Position numbers and translations under genes: made by a program. Below the pieces are notes generated by a model that did not search any database, had not been told where the DNA came from, and saw only the letters and a program-made list of their open reading frames with translations. A DNA stretch of 62,963 nucleotides from Myxococcota bacterium (GTDB lineage Bacteria > Myxococcota_A > UBA9160 > SZUA-336), in contig DATKAO010000134.1 in the NCBI GenBank assembly GCA_035498015.1, positions 1 to 62,963 on the forward strand, in the 5' to 3' direction. Shown here piece by piece: positions 30,186-39,148 of the stretch (position 1 is its first letter; each line of letters opens with the position of its first letter).

Positions 30186-32913
30186 AGAGCATCGAGCGGT
30201 GCCGCACGATCCCGCCGATCAGCTCTTCCATGCGCTCGGGCCGGGAGTCGAGCTCCTGGACGCGCGCGCGGCCGACCCGGTCGCCGCCGACCTTGGGCCG
30301 CACGAACGCCAGCTCGCCGCCGACGGCGTCGATCAAGCTGGTCACGTTGAGCGGACGTTTCTCGTCGTTGCCCGCGAGCACCACCAGGTCGTCGCCCTCG
30401 CGGCTGGCGAGTGACAGGCGCGCGCCCGTGCGCAGGCGCAGCCGGCGGCCGACCTCGCCCGGGTCGAGGGGGCTCGGCACGCGCGCCACGGCGAGCTGAT
30501 ACTCGCCGAAGTGCACGATGCGCGGGTCGTGCTCCTCGACCCACTGGATCTCGGCGCCGTACACGTTCTGCGCCGAGGGCAGGTCGGTCGGCTTGCCCGC
30601 GAGCACGGACACGATCTCGGCGCGGTGCTCGCCGGGGTTCGCGGCCAGCTTCTGGATCAGCTGGACGACGCGATAGCCCCACTTCTCCATGTCGTTCTCG
30701 GACAGCCGGCGCGCCGACAGGTCGACCAGCTTGTCGGTGAAGCGGCTGCGCCGCTCGGTGACTTCGGTGACCACCGCGAGCGGGCTCGCCGCCTCGGAGA
30801 TCAGGATCGAGTCACGGCCCAACGCGGCGCGCAGCCGCTCGACGTCCTCGATCGCCCAGTCGTGGTGATCGAACCACTGCAGCCGGCCGCGGAACAGCTC
30901 GGCGGTGTCGAGCACCTCCTTCGGGCGCGGCTGCGCGGTGAAGCCGACGACCAAGAGGTCGACGTTGTCGGCGATGTCGGTCGCGGGGCCCTTGAAGAAG
31001 TCCATCAGGGCTTCCTGGGGGATGACCCGGAACGACACGATCGTGCGCCGGTCGCGCGCCAGCACGAGCGCGGCCAGGATGGCCTCGGTGTCGTCGCGCA
31101 CCACGATCGCCGCGCGAGCGCGCCGGGCGCGCGGCGGGGGTGACTCCACGGGCTGGGCGGGCGCGCGCTCGCGCTCCTCCTCGCCCTCGGCCAGCGTGGC
31201 CTCGACCTCGTGGTCGACGAGGTCCTCCTCGCGCGACTCGCCGGCCGGCCCTTCGTCGGCTTCGGCGTGGGCTTCGCCGGTCGCCGCGAGTGACTCGTCG
31301 GGACCGCCCGGCTCCCCGGAGGCCTCGCCGCCCGGCCCGCGCTCCTCGCCTTCGCGCCCGCCCCTGCGTCCGCGGCGGCGCCGGCCGCGGCGTCCGCGCC
31401 GCCGGCCGCCATCGAAGGGGCGCCCTTCGCGATCGCCCTCGCCGGCCGGTGCGTCGGCCAGCTCTTCCCGCGGCTCCTCGCCCGGCTCGCCCTCGCCTTC
31501 AGCCTCGCCCTCGGCTTCGGCCTCCTCCGGACGCTCCCACGCGCGGCCCTCGTCGGCCGGCTCGCGGTGCGAGAAGTCGGCGGAAGCGGCGGTCCGCTCC
31601 TCGCCCTCGGGCGCGAGCTCGTCGTCGGGAGTCTCGTCGGCCAGCGCTGCGGGCTCGTCGGTCCGCGGATCGCCGAAGCGGCCCTCCTCGGCGCCCTCCC
31701 GGCCGCGACCCCCGCGGCGGCGCCGGCGGCGGCGCCGGTTGCTGCGGCCGAAGCCCTCGGAGCTCCCGTCGTCGCCCGCTCGCGCCTCGCGCGGCTCGCG
31801 CTCGCGTTCGGCGCTGCGCGGCTCGCCGGCCCCCAGCGGACCCGCCAGCTCTTCGAGCAGCTGGCGCGCGGGCTCGGCGATCTCGCGCGCCGAGATGAAG
31901 AAGCGCGGCGTGCCGCTCGCGCCAGGCGTCCAGGTCGCGCGCTCCAGGTCGAGCAGGTGCCAGCCCGCGATCAGGCCCGGCACGTCGGAGATCTGGACCG
32001 AGTCGCGGATCGCGCCCACCACGGGCCGGCCGTCGATGTCGATCCCGACCCAGTCGATCAGCTCGCGTCCCTCGCGGTTCCACGGCAGCCAGCGCGCGGT
32101 GACTCCGGCGCGCGCTTCCTCGGCGGCGCGTTCGATCTCGTCGTCGCGCCGCGCGGCCTCGCCCTCGAGCAGGCGCGGATCCTGCGCGAGCGACACGAGC
32201 CACTCGTGCAGCTCGACGCCCCAGCGCGGGAAGTTCGCTTCGTCGACGCGCACGTCGCGCGGGTCGGGCAGCGCGATCGCGACCGCCACGCCGTCGCCGG
32301 CCGCGGATACCCGCGCCACGCGCTCGCCGCGCACGAACACGAGATACTCCTGACCCGCGGGCCGCACGCCGCCTGCCGAAGTGACTGCCGCCGCGCCCTC
32401 GATCACGCGCAGCACGCGCGCGAGCAGCGTCGCGCCGCCGCCGAACAAGGTCGGAGCCGGGCGCGCGGGGTGGTCGTCGATCTCGAAAGTCTCTCCGCCC
32501 GGGTCGGCCAGGCCGGGCAGCGACAGCAGGTGCACGACGAGGCCGAGCTCGCCCGCGCGCGCTGCGGCGCGGCGCGTGCGCTCGGAGAAGAACGGCGCGG
32601 CGATGAACACCTCGCGCAGGCCGCGGCCGTTGCCGGCGCGGGCGGCCGCAATGCGCGCCCAGCCCAGCAGCTCCAGGCCGTCGCGCCGGCTGGCGACCAG
32701 GGCGACCGGGCGATTGCCCTCCCAGCGTGCCGAGGCCAGCGCGATGCCCTCGGGCGCGCCTTCGACGCGCTCGAGCCCCGACACGTCGCGCAGGCCGGCT
32801 CCGCGCAGCTCGCGCAAGCGGTCCAGCAGCCGGCTGCCGCCGTTCTGGCCGCCGCCACCGCCACCACCGCCGCCGCCCGAGCCGCCTCGTCGTCCCCAGC
32901 CCCGTCTTCGCAC
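30178..32913 (-). CDS. Large protein with DHH-like C-terminal domain and long Arg/Glu-rich disordered linker; function unknown
   Basis: Seen, 911 aa: Arg/Gly-rich head with a run of ten glycines (residues about 13-22); an N-terminal globular region (about 28-350) I do not recognise; a low-complexity stretch (about 355-595) alternating acidic runs (PEEAEAEGEAEGEGEPGEEP) with blocks of consecutive arginines (SNRRRRRRRRGG, RRRGRRGRRRRGRRGG); and a C-terminal domain (about 598-911) with RDDTEAILAALVLA (DD 607-608), VDLLVVGF, FDHHDW (682-684) and a DHHA1-like tail (GGDRVGRARVQ). The pattern resembles DHH phosphoesterases (nanoRNases, c-di-AMP hydrolases), but the first motif is RDDTE rather than DxDA(I/V). 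Arg-rich linkers recall RNase E scaffolds. GTG start at 32913 after AGGAGA. Overlaps queE. Inference only: RNA- or nucleotide-processing. Confidence 0.78.
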   Translation of the reverse strand: MRRRGWGRRGGSGGGGGGGGGGQNGGSRLLDRLRELRGAGLRDVSGLERVEGAPEGIALASARWEGNRPVALVASRRDGLELLGWARIAAARAGNGRGLREVFIAAPFFSERTRRAAARAGELGLVVHLLSLPGLADPGGETFEIDDHPARPAPTLFGGGATLLARVLRVIEGAAAVTSAGGVRPAGQEYLVFVRGERVARVSAAGDGVAVAIALPDPRDVRVDEANFPRWGVELHEWLVSLAQDPRLLEGEAARRDDEIERAAEEARAGVTARWLPWNREGRELIDWVGIDIDGRPVVGAIRDSVQISDVPGLIAGWHLLDLERATWTPGASGTPRFFISAREIAEPARQLLEELAGPLGAGEPRSAEREREPREARAGDDGSSEGFGRSNRRRRRRRRGGRGREGAEEGRFGDPRTDEPAALADETPDDELAPEGEERTAASADFSHREPADEGRAWERPEEAEAEGEAEGEGEPGEEPREELADAPAGEGDREGRPFDGGRRRGRRGRRRRGRRGGREGEERGPGGEASGEPGGPDESLAATGEAHAEADEGPAGESREEDLVDHEVEATLAEGEEERERAPAQPVESPPPRARRARAAIVVRDDTEAILAALVLARDRRTIVSFRVIPQEALMDFFKGPATDIADNVDLLVVGFTAQPRPKEVLDTAELFRGRLQWFDHHDWAIEDVERLRAALGRDSILISEAASPLAVVTEVTERRSRFTDKLVDLSARRLSENDMEKWGYRVVQLIQKLAANPGEHRAEIVSVLAGKPTDLPSAQNVYGAEIQWVEEHDPRIVHFGEYQLAVARVPSPLDPGEVGRRLRLRTGARLSLASREGDDLVVLAGNDEKRPLNVTSLIDAVGGELAFVRPKVGGDRVGRARVQELDSRPERMEELIGGIVRHRSMLYG

Positions 32914-33021
32914 GAGTCTCTCTCCTGGAATCCCCTGTTGTGACCGAACGATATCCGCCGGAGACCGGGCCGCCAGGGCAGCTCCCGCCAGAGGTCGGGT
33001 CAGGCCAGGCCGAACGCCCGC

Positions 33022-34176
33022 TCAGACATGGGTATGGGGGTCGAAGAGGCGGTCGTGCTCGTCCATCGCGAAGCGGTCGGTCATGCCCGCGATGTAGTCG
33101 GCGATCGCGCGCTCTTCGGGCTCGCCGCGCGCGCGCTCGAGCACGTGGGGCGGCAGCTGGCGCGGGTCGGCGGCGTAGGCCCGCCACAGGTCGCCGAGAA
33201 TGCGCTCGGCCTTCGCGGCCATGCGCAGCACGCGGTGGTGCCGGTAGAAGCGCTCGAACAGGAAGCGCGCGAGCTCGCGCTTCTCGTGCGCGACGTCGGG
33301 TGAGAAGCCGAGCGCGCGCTCGGGCAGCGCGGCGGCCGCGGCAGCCGAGGCCGGGCGCGCCTGTTCGAGCCGGCGCGCGCTCGCCTCGATCAGGTCGGTG
33401 GCCATGAGGTCGATCAGCGCCACGGTCAGCTGCGCGCGCGCGCTGCGCGCGTCGCTCTTCCCTTCCCCGTGCGCCGCGGCGAGCGCCCGGCGCACCAGCG
33501 GCAGCTCGCCCAATGACTCCCAGTCCAAGATCTCGGCGCGCAGGCCGTCGTCGAGGTCGTGCGTGTGGTACGCGACCTCGTCACAACAGTTCGCGATCTG
33601 CGCCTCGAGACTCGGCCCCAGGCCCAGGTCGGGCAGCGGCACCGGGTGTGGATAGTGCGGGTAGGTCGAGCCGTGCTTCAGGATGCCTGCGCGCGTCTCG
33701 TGACACAGGTTGAGCCCCGGGTAGCGCTCGGAACGGTCCTCGAGCCAGTCGACGATGCGCAGGCTCTGACGGTTGTGCTCGAAGCCCCCGTGCGGCTTCA
33801 AGAGCCCGTTCAGGACGTGCTCGCCCGCGTGACCGAACGGCGGGTGACCCAGGTCGTGGGACAGCACGATCGCCTCGACCAGGTCCTCGTTCACGCCCAG
33901 CGCGCGCGCGACGGTGCGCGCGATCTGCGCGACCTCGAGCGTGTGAGTCAGCCGGTTGCGGAAGTGGTCGCCCTCGGAGTAGGGAAAGACTTGCGTCTTG
34001 TACTGCAGCCTGCGGAAGGCGCGCGCGTGCAGCACGCGGTCGCGGTCGCGCTGGAAGGCCGTGCGATAGGCGTGGGGCGCCTCCGGCTCGATGCGCCCGC
34101 GCGAGTCACGCGCCAGCAGGGCGTACGGCGCGAGTGACTCGGCTTCGCGCTTCTCGAGCTCCGCGCGGGTCCGCAC
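33022..34176 (-). CDS. dgt: Deoxyguanosinetriphosphate triphosphohydrolase-like HD protein (Dgt family)
   Basis: Known role: hydrolyses dGTP or other dNTPs to deoxynucleoside and triphosphate. Seen: AFQRDRDRVLHARAFRRLQY, KTQVFPYSEGDHFRNRLTHT (metal His of the HD domain), VLSHDLGHPPFGHAGE (HD pair), GGFEHNRQSLRI and CCDEVAYHTHDLDDGLRA. 384 aa, the shorter deoxyguanosinetriphosphate triphosphohydrolase-like branch. GTG start at 34176, one base from the stop of the small anchored protein upstream, so coupled to it. Followed by a 108-base gap before the 911-aa DHH-like gene. Confidence 0.93.
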   Translation of the reverse strand: MRTRAELEKREAESLAPYALLARDSRGRIEPEAPHAYRTAFQRDRDRVLHARAFRRLQYKTQVFPYSEGDHFRNRLTHTLEVAQIARTVARALGVNEDLVEAIVLSHDLGHPPFGHAGEHVLNGLLKPHGGFEHNRQSLRIVDWLEDRSERYPGLNLCHETRAGILKHGSTYPHYPHPVPLPDLGLGPSLEAQIANCCDEVAYHTHDLDDGLRAEILDWESLGELPLVRRALAAAHGEGKSDARSARAQLTVALIDLMATDLIEASARRLEQARPASAAAAAALPERALGFSPDVAHEKRELARFLFERFYRHHRVLRMAAKAERILGDLWRAYAADPRQLPPHVLERARGEPEERAIADYIAGMTDRFAMDEHDRLFDPHTHV

Positions 34177-34177
34177 G

Positions 34178-34489
34178 CTACCGCCCCCGACTCTTCTCCT
34201 CGACGAGCTTGTTCAGCCGCGCCCGATCGGAGTCACCCAGCACTTCGGGCGCGGCCTCGCCCGGGCGGGCGGCCGGCGGCGCGGAAGCGACGGGCGGCGT
34301 CTCGGTGGCGTTCACCGCGCGCTCCACGGCGCGCTCGCCCAACTGTCGCGCCGTGCCCTGGGCGGTGGCGATGAGCTCCCGGGCGCTGCGCACGCGCAGC
34401 GTGAGAGTCATCGAGTCGCGCGACCAATGCGCCTCGATCATCACGAAGGCGACCCCGACGAGGAGCAGGAGAAACAGCAGCCGGAACAC
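34178..34489 (-). CDS. Small membrane-anchored protein of unknown function
   Basis: 103 aa: an N-terminal hydrophobic helix (LLFLLLLVGVAFVMIEAHW), a short beta-like segment (SMTLTLRVRSARELIATA) and a Pro/Ala-rich then charged tail. No recognised family. It precedes dgt by one base and is probably co-translated. GTG start at 34489 has TAGACT 7 bases upstream and no ribosome-binding site. Confidence 0.65.
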   Translation of the reverse strand: MFRLLFLLLLVGVAFVMIEAHWSRDSMTLTLRVRSARELIATAQGTARQLGERAVERAVNATETPPVASAPPAARPGEAAPEVLGDSDRARLNKLVEEKSRGR

Positions 34490-34496
34490 GGACCGC

Positions 34497-34502
34497 AGTC
34501 TA
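34497..34502 (-). promoter_or_regulatory. Candidate -10 box (TAGACT) for the small protein-dgt operon
   Basis: Seven bases before the GTG at 34489; four of six positions fit TATAAT. No Shine-Dalgarno in between. Confidence 0.35.
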
Positions 34503-34510
34503 AGTCAGGG

Positions 34511-34858
34511 CTACCCGGGCGGCCAGCCGAACCTGCGCCCGCCCAGCAGGTGCAGGTGGATGTGGTCGACGCTCTGACCGGCGGCGCGGTTGGTGTTGAA
34601 GACCAGCCGGTAGCCATCGTCCGCGAAGCCCCGCTCGCGCGCGATCGCCCCGGCCAGCTCGATCAGCTCGCCCGCGAGCGCGCGCGTGGCCGGCCCGATC
34701 TCCAGCGCCGAGACGATGTGCTCGCGCGGGATCAACAGCACGTGGCTGGGCGCCTGCGGGTGGAGGTCTTCGAAGGCCACGATGCGCTCGTTCTCGCGCA
34801 CGATCTTCGCGGGGACCTGCTTCGCCACGATCCGGCAGAAGAGACAGTCATCGGGCAT
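34511..34858 (-). CDS. HIT-family hydrolase (HinT-like)
   Basis: Known role: histidine-triad nucleotide phosphoramidase/hydrolase, cytosolic. Seen: CLFCRIVAKQVPAKIVREN at the N-terminus, FEDLHPQAPSHVLLIPREHI, and the catalytic triad HIHLHLLGGR. About 115 aa, standard for HinT; ends in GWPPG, as is common in the family. Start: ATG at 34858 preceded by GGAGCGAGGTG; a GTG two codons earlier is possible. Divergent from the class V aminotransferase. Confidence 0.93.
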   Translation of the reverse strand: MPDDCLFCRIVAKQVPAKIVRENERIVAFEDLHPQAPSHVLLIPREHIVSALEIGPATRALAGELIELAGAIARERGFADDGYRLVFNTNRAAGQSVDHIHLHLLGGRRFGWPPG

Positions 34859-34883
34859 GGGCACCTCGCTCCGGGCGCGCCAG

Positions 34884-34889
34884 TATACT
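34884..34889 (+). promoter_or_regulatory. Candidate -10 box (TATACT) for the class V aminotransferase
   Basis: Five of six positions match TATAAT. It ends 7 bases before the ATG at 34897, which has no ribosome-binding site, suggesting a leaderless transcript. Confidence 0.5.
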
Positions 34890-34896
34890 GCGCGCG

Positions 34897-35994
34897 ATGA
34901 GCCCGCTGTCTCTGCCCGACCGCCTGTTGCTGGGCCCCGGTCCGAGCGCCGTCTCGGAAGAGGTGCGCGCGGCGCTCGCGCGCCCGCCGATCGGTCACCT
35001 GGATCCGGCGTTCCTGGCGCTGCTCGACGAGATACAAGTCATGCTGCGGCGCGTGTTCCGCGCCGAGTCGGCGTTCGCGTTCCCGCTCTCGGGCACCGGC
35101 AGCGCGGGCATGGAGGCGTGTCTGGTGAACCTGCTCGAGCCCGGCGAGAGCGCGCTCGTAGCAGTGAACGGCGTGTTCGGCGAGCGCATCTCGACCATCG
35201 CCGAGCGCGCGGGCGCGCGCGTGCTGCGCGTCGAGGCCGAGATGGGCCAGGCGGTGCCGGTCGAGAGACTGGTCGCCGAGATCCAGGCGCGCCGGCCCGC
35301 GCTGGTGGCGCTCGTGCACGCCGAGACCTCGACCGGCGTGGAGCAGCCGATCGCCGAGGTGGCGCGCGCCGCGCGCGCCGCGGGGGCGCTCGTGCTCATG
35401 GACTGCGTGACCTCGCTCTCGGGCATCGACGTGCGCTTCGACGACTGGCAGGTCGACGCGGCCTATTCGGGCACGCAGAAGTGTCTCGCGTGCCCGCCCG
35501 GTCTGTCGCCGATCGCGCTGGGTCCGCGCGCGCTCGCGCGGCTCGAGCGCCGCACGCGGCCGGTGCAGAGCTGGTATCTCGACTTCACGCTGATCGGCCG
35601 CTATCTCGGCGCGAGCCGCGTCTACCACCACACCGCGCCGATCTCGATGATCTACGGGCTCCACGCCGCGCTCGAGCGCGTGCTCGCGGAGGGCCTCGAG
35701 GCGCGCTTCGCGCGCCACCGCGCCGCATCGCTGCGCCTGATCGCCGGGCTCGAGGCGCGCGGCTTCCGCATGCTGGTCGCCCCGGAGCTGCGCCTGCCCA
35801 TGCTGAACGCGGTGATTCCGCCGGTGCCCGACGAGGCGGCGCTGCGGCGCCAGCTGCTCGAGAGACACGGCATCGAGGTGGGCGGCGGCCTGGGCAAGCT
35901 CGCCGGACGCATCTGGCGCATCGGCCTCATGGGTGAGAACGCGCGGCCCGAGGTCGTCGACCGGCTGCTCGCCGCGCTCGACGCGTCGCTCTAG
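34897..35994 (+). CDS. Class V aminotransferase (serine-pyruvate / alanine-glyoxylate type)
   Basis: Known role: PLP-dependent transamination, commonly serine or alanine to glyoxylate or pyruvate. Seen: LLGPGPSAVSEEVRAAL, FPLSGTGSAGMEACL, VNGVFGERI, HAETSTGVEQPI, LVLMDCVTSLSGIDV (PLP aspartate), SGTQKCLACPPGLSP (Schiff-base lysine) and YHHTAPISMIYGLHAAL. 365 aa, normal length. Its stop overlaps the stop of the convergent TPR protein gene by 4 bases. The substrate pair cannot be fixed from sequence. Confidence 0.92.
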   Translation: MSPLSLPDRLLLGPGPSAVSEEVRAALARPPIGHLDPAFLALLDEIQVMLRRVFRAESAFAFPLSGTGSAGMEACLVNLLEPGESALVAVNGVFGERISTIAERAGARVLRVEAEMGQAVPVERLVAEIQARRPALVALVHAETSTGVEQPIAEVARAARAAGALVLMDCVTSLSGIDVRFDDWQVDAAYSGTQKCLACPPGLSPIALGPRALARLERRTRPVQSWYLDFTLIGRYLGASRVYHHTAPISMIYGLHAALERVLAEGLEARFARHRAASLRLIAGLEARGFRMLVAPELRLPMLNAVIPPVPDEAALRRQLLERHGIEVGGGLGKLAGRIWRIGLMGENARPEVVDRLLAALDASL

Positions 35995-38057
35995 AGACTC
36001 TCGGCCGCCTTCTCGGCCTCGTCGGCGGCGGTGGTGTCGACGCGCGGCCCGGCCGAGATCCCGTCGAGGCCGACGTCCACGCGCGCCTCGACCGGCAACA
36101 GGTGCACGATGCCCAGCCAGCGCGCGACCGGCAGCACGAGCGTCGCGTGCGGACCGCTCGTCCCCATGACCAGCGACAGCTCCGCCTGGCGGTAGCCCGC
36201 GCGCGCGCCGACGCCCGCCGCGCCCTCGGCGTCGGTGCTGGCGAAGAGCTGGCCGTCGACGGGCAGCTTGCGGTCGATGCAGGGTGTGTCGGCCAGACAG
36301 AAGGCGCCGTCGCCGCCGAGCTCGCGGCCGGCGGTGATCTTGTCGTCTTCGCGCGAGAGCGCGACGTCGCCCCAGGTGCGCGTGCGCTTGCCGTCGACCA
36401 ACGCCGCGCCCACCTCGCCCAGGCCCGCGGCCGCGGTCGGCAGCCGCGGCGCCACGCGCAGGGTCGCGCCCGCGCGCACGCGGCCGTCCATGCGGCGCAC
36501 GGCCTCGAGCACCTCGCCCATCGTGTCGCCTCGCGGCTGGAGTGACTGCGCTTCGAGGCCATCCGCCAGCCGTGACAGAAGCTCGAGCGCGCGCGGCGAC
36601 GGCAGGTCGCGCGCGTTCTCGCCGACCGCGTGCTCACCGAGCACGAACGCCGCCGCGCCGGTCAGGCCGAGCTCCTGCGCGAGCTCCGGCGCCGCCTTCG
36701 CGAGCGCGTCGTCCGACACCACCACCCGCTGCGGCGCAATGCGCGTGTAGTGCGTGCGCGCGTGCGGCAGCACGAAGTAGCCGTCGCGGAACGGAGTCAC
36801 CGTGCGGCTCGCCCGCTCGTCGACGCGCAGCTTCTCGAGCCACTCGCGCGCTTCGTCCGCGCGCGCGCCCTGGGGCTCGAGCTCGAGATAGCGCGTCGCC
36901 GCCTCGCGCAGCGCCCCGCCGTCGGGCCGCCAGCCGCGCCAGATGCGCACCGGCGTGTCGAGCAGGAGGTTCACGGGATTCACCGTCTTGCGCAGGATCT
37001 TGTACGAGGTCTTGAGCCGGCGATAGCCGTCGTAAGTGAAGTCGACGTTGTCGGGCTCGAGGCCCAGGCCGTTGTCGGCCAGCGCGTCGCCACCCACGAA
37101 GCCCAGTGACCGGCGCTTGGTGTAGCTCGAGGCCTCCTCGTCGAGCGCGCGCTCCGGATTCAGCGCGCGGTCCTCGAGCAGATCGCGCGCGACGCCCGAG
37201 CCCGGGCCGTCGCTCTCGGCCATCTGGCGGAACTCGTCGAGCGCGCCGGCGCGGTCGCCGGACACGTAGCGCGCGGTGGCGCGCGCGATCTCGAGGTCGT
37301 CGCGCGAGGCGGCGTCGACGCCGCTCGCCGCGTCGACCGCGGCCTCGTCGTCGACCAGGAGCGCACCCGCCGCGCGCACGTCCCAGCTCCCGAAGGCGGC
37401 GCCGCCCAGACCGACGGCCTCGCGCGCCTCGTCGATGCGCTCGCGCGCGGCGATCGCGTCGAGCAGCCGGTCGGCGTGCTGTGACCCGGGGTCGAGCTCG
37501 AGCGCGCGATTCACCGCGACCCGCGCGCGACGCACCTGACCCGCGTTGAGCGCGCGCCCGCCGTCTTCGATCAGGCCCTTCACGAGCGCGTGGCGCTCGC
37601 GGCCCTCGAGCCGCTCGTAGAGCTCGCGCGTCGCCTGGTCGAGCTCGCCGCCCAGCGCGTCGGGGCCCAGCAGCAAGAGCGCCCGTTCTTCGCCCGGCGT
37701 GCGGTTCGACCAGGTCAGCACGCCGCGGCCCAGCTCGCCGGCGCTCTGCAGCATCTTGATCGGCGACGCGCCGACCGAGGCCCGGATGCCCAGGTCGACC
37801 AGCGCGGACGAGATCACCGCGAGCTTCCGGTTGCGGTCGGTCGCGAGCAGATCGCGCGCCTCGCGCGCGCGGTCCGCGCCGGCGTCGCCCTCGGGCGCGA
37901 GCAGGAGCTGCGCGGCCTGGTCGCCCCTGCCCTGCGAGTCACTCTGCGAGTCAGCGGCGAACGCGCGCCCGCCCAGCGCGAGACACAAGAGCGCCGCCGC
38001 GATCAGCGCGCGGATCAGCTGCTGCCCGAGGCGGATGGCGTGAGCTTCAGGGAACAC
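35991..38057 (-). CDS. Secreted TPR-containing protein of unknown function
   Basis: 688 aa. Seen: an N-terminal signal peptide (QLIRALIAAALLCLALGGRAFA, cut after about residue 34); helical repeats at about 155-300 (RRARVAVNRALELDPGSQHA is a typical TPR); a middle segment KILRKTVNPVNLLLDTPVRI; and a C-terminal beta-rich region with two Cys (GDGAFCLADTPCIDR). Not a recognised named family. It probably acts in the periplasm or outer membrane with the lipoprotein encoded just upstream (11-base overlap), also a TPR-like protein. GTG start at 38057 without an obvious ribosome-binding site, consistent with translational coupling. Confidence 0.75.
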   Translation of the reverse strand: MFPEAHAIRLGQQLIRALIAAALLCLALGGRAFAADSQSDSQGRGDQAAQLLLAPEGDAGADRAREARDLLATDRNRKLAVISSALVDLGIRASVGASPIKMLQSAGELGRGVLTWSNRTPGEERALLLLGPDALGGELDQATRELYERLEGRERHALVKGLIEDGGRALNAGQVRRARVAVNRALELDPGSQHADRLLDAIAARERIDEAREAVGLGGAAFGSWDVRAAGALLVDDEAAVDAASGVDAASRDDLEIARATARYVSGDRAGALDEFRQMAESDGPGSGVARDLLEDRALNPERALDEEASSYTKRRSLGFVGGDALADNGLGLEPDNVDFTYDGYRRLKTSYKILRKTVNPVNLLLDTPVRIWRGWRPDGGALREAATRYLELEPQGARADEAREWLEKLRVDERASRTVTPFRDGYFVLPHARTHYTRIAPQRVVVSDDALAKAAPELAQELGLTGAAAFVLGEHAVGENARDLPSPRALELLSRLADGLEAQSLQPRGDTMGEVLEAVRRMDGRVRAGATLRVAPRLPTAAAGLGEVGAALVDGKRTRTWGDVALSREDDKITAGRELGGDGAFCLADTPCIDRKLPVDGQLFASTDAEGAAGVGARAGYRQAELSLVMGTSGPHATLVLPVARWLGIVHLLPVEARVDVGLDGISAGPRVDTTAADEAEKAAESL

Positions 38058-39006
38058 GCGCGGTCGCTCCCTCGTGGTAGGCCAGGAGCGCCTCGATCCG
38101 GCTGCGGGCCTCGCGGCGCAGCGCGGGGCGGCGGTCCTCCGCGGCGAGCTCGTAGGCCGAGAACGCCTGGTCGACGAACGCCTCGTAGCGCGACGGATCG
38201 AGCGCCTTGTAGTGCGCGCGCGCGTGCAGCTCCTCGCGCCGCGCGCTGTCGGAGTACAGATCGCCCAGGCGCAGCAGGTGCTTGCCGAAGAGCTTCGACT
38301 CGCGGTTGCCTTCGAGCAGGTCCTGGCACGCCGAGATCGCGTCTTCGAGCCGGTCGCCGCGCGCGAACCAGTCCACGCGCATCACCTGCCACGACTCGAC
38401 CTCCTCGAGCGCGAGCGGCTCGAAGGGCGTGCCGTGCACGTCGTCGGCGAGCTTGCGCCAGAGCGCGATGCGCGCCTCGATGAACAGCCGCTCCTCCTCG
38501 GGGTTGGCGAACGGCTCGCTCGGCGGTGCCGAGGCGGAGGCGAAGCTGTCGATCACGCGCACGCGCTCGGCCGCGGCGTCGCCCAGCACCGAGCCGGAGC
38601 CGGCCACGCGCTGGTAGGCGGCGACCGCCTCGCCGTAGCGGCGCAGGCGTTCCAGCGCCTTGCCGCGCGCGAACTCGATCACGTAGTCGGCGTTCTCCCA
38701 ATCTTCGTTGGCGCGCGCGCGCTGGCCGGCCAGCCGGTCGAGCTTCCAGAGCGCGACTGCGTACACGCTGCGGCCGTCCTCGGTGGTCGCGCGGTCGTAG
38801 CGGTAGGTGTCGTCGCGCAGGTGGAGCTTCAGCTCGGCGACCACGCGCGTGAGCGAGTCATCGGCGGCGGGCTCGCGCGAGGCCAGGCCGGTCATGCGCG
38901 AGAGACTCGCGCAGCCGGTCGCGCAGACCAGCACGGGAGCGATCCACGCGATGTGTCTGATGCGCTGCACGCCGCGCGTTGTTGCATCGGCCGTGCCGCG
39001 CTTCAC
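38047..39006 (-). CDS. TPR-like outer-membrane lipoprotein of unknown function
   Basis: 319 aa. Seen: lipobox ATGC (about Cys32) after IRHIAWIAPVLVC; the mature part is helical with repeat-like pairs (EFARGKALERLRRYGEAVAA, FGKHLLRLGDLYSD). No catalytic motif. It overlaps the downstream secreted TPR gene by 11 bases, so the two products probably work together in the envelope. Start: GTG at 39006; a GTG at about 38970 would give a more standard signal length and is equally possible. Confidence 0.75.
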   Translation of the reverse strand: MKRGTADATTRGVQRIRHIAWIAPVLVCATGCASLSRMTGLASREPAADDSLTRVVAELKLHLRDDTYRYDRATTEDGRSVYAVALWKLDRLAGQRARANEDWENADYVIEFARGKALERLRRYGEAVAAYQRVAGSGSVLGDAAAERVRVIDSFASASAPPSEPFANPEEERLFIEARIALWRKLADDVHGTPFEPLALEEVESWQVMRVDWFARGDRLEDAISACQDLLEGNRESKLFGKHLLRLGDLYSDSARREELHARAHYKALDPSRYEAFVDQAFSAYELAAEDRRPALRREARSRIEALLAYHEGATARVP

Positions 39007-39148
39007 GCGCCGGCAAGTCCCGGCTCAACTCACGTCACTTGCGAGTGCGGCGGGATTCGGGTCACTCGGCGGGTGCGCATGCGACTTCGCGCGGCGAAGA
39101 GGCGCGCACGGCGTACTTGCGCCCGCGCTGCCGACCGTGTGATCGCCG

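Noticed and set aside
30905-32353. Plus-strand frame of 482 codons opposite the DHH-like gene
   Set aside because: Ser/Pro/Arg-rich antisense of the charged linker; no domain, no ribosome-binding site.
34233-34427. Alternative frame over the small anchored protein
   Set aside because: Less protein-like than the frame with a signal anchor; kept the anchored frame only.
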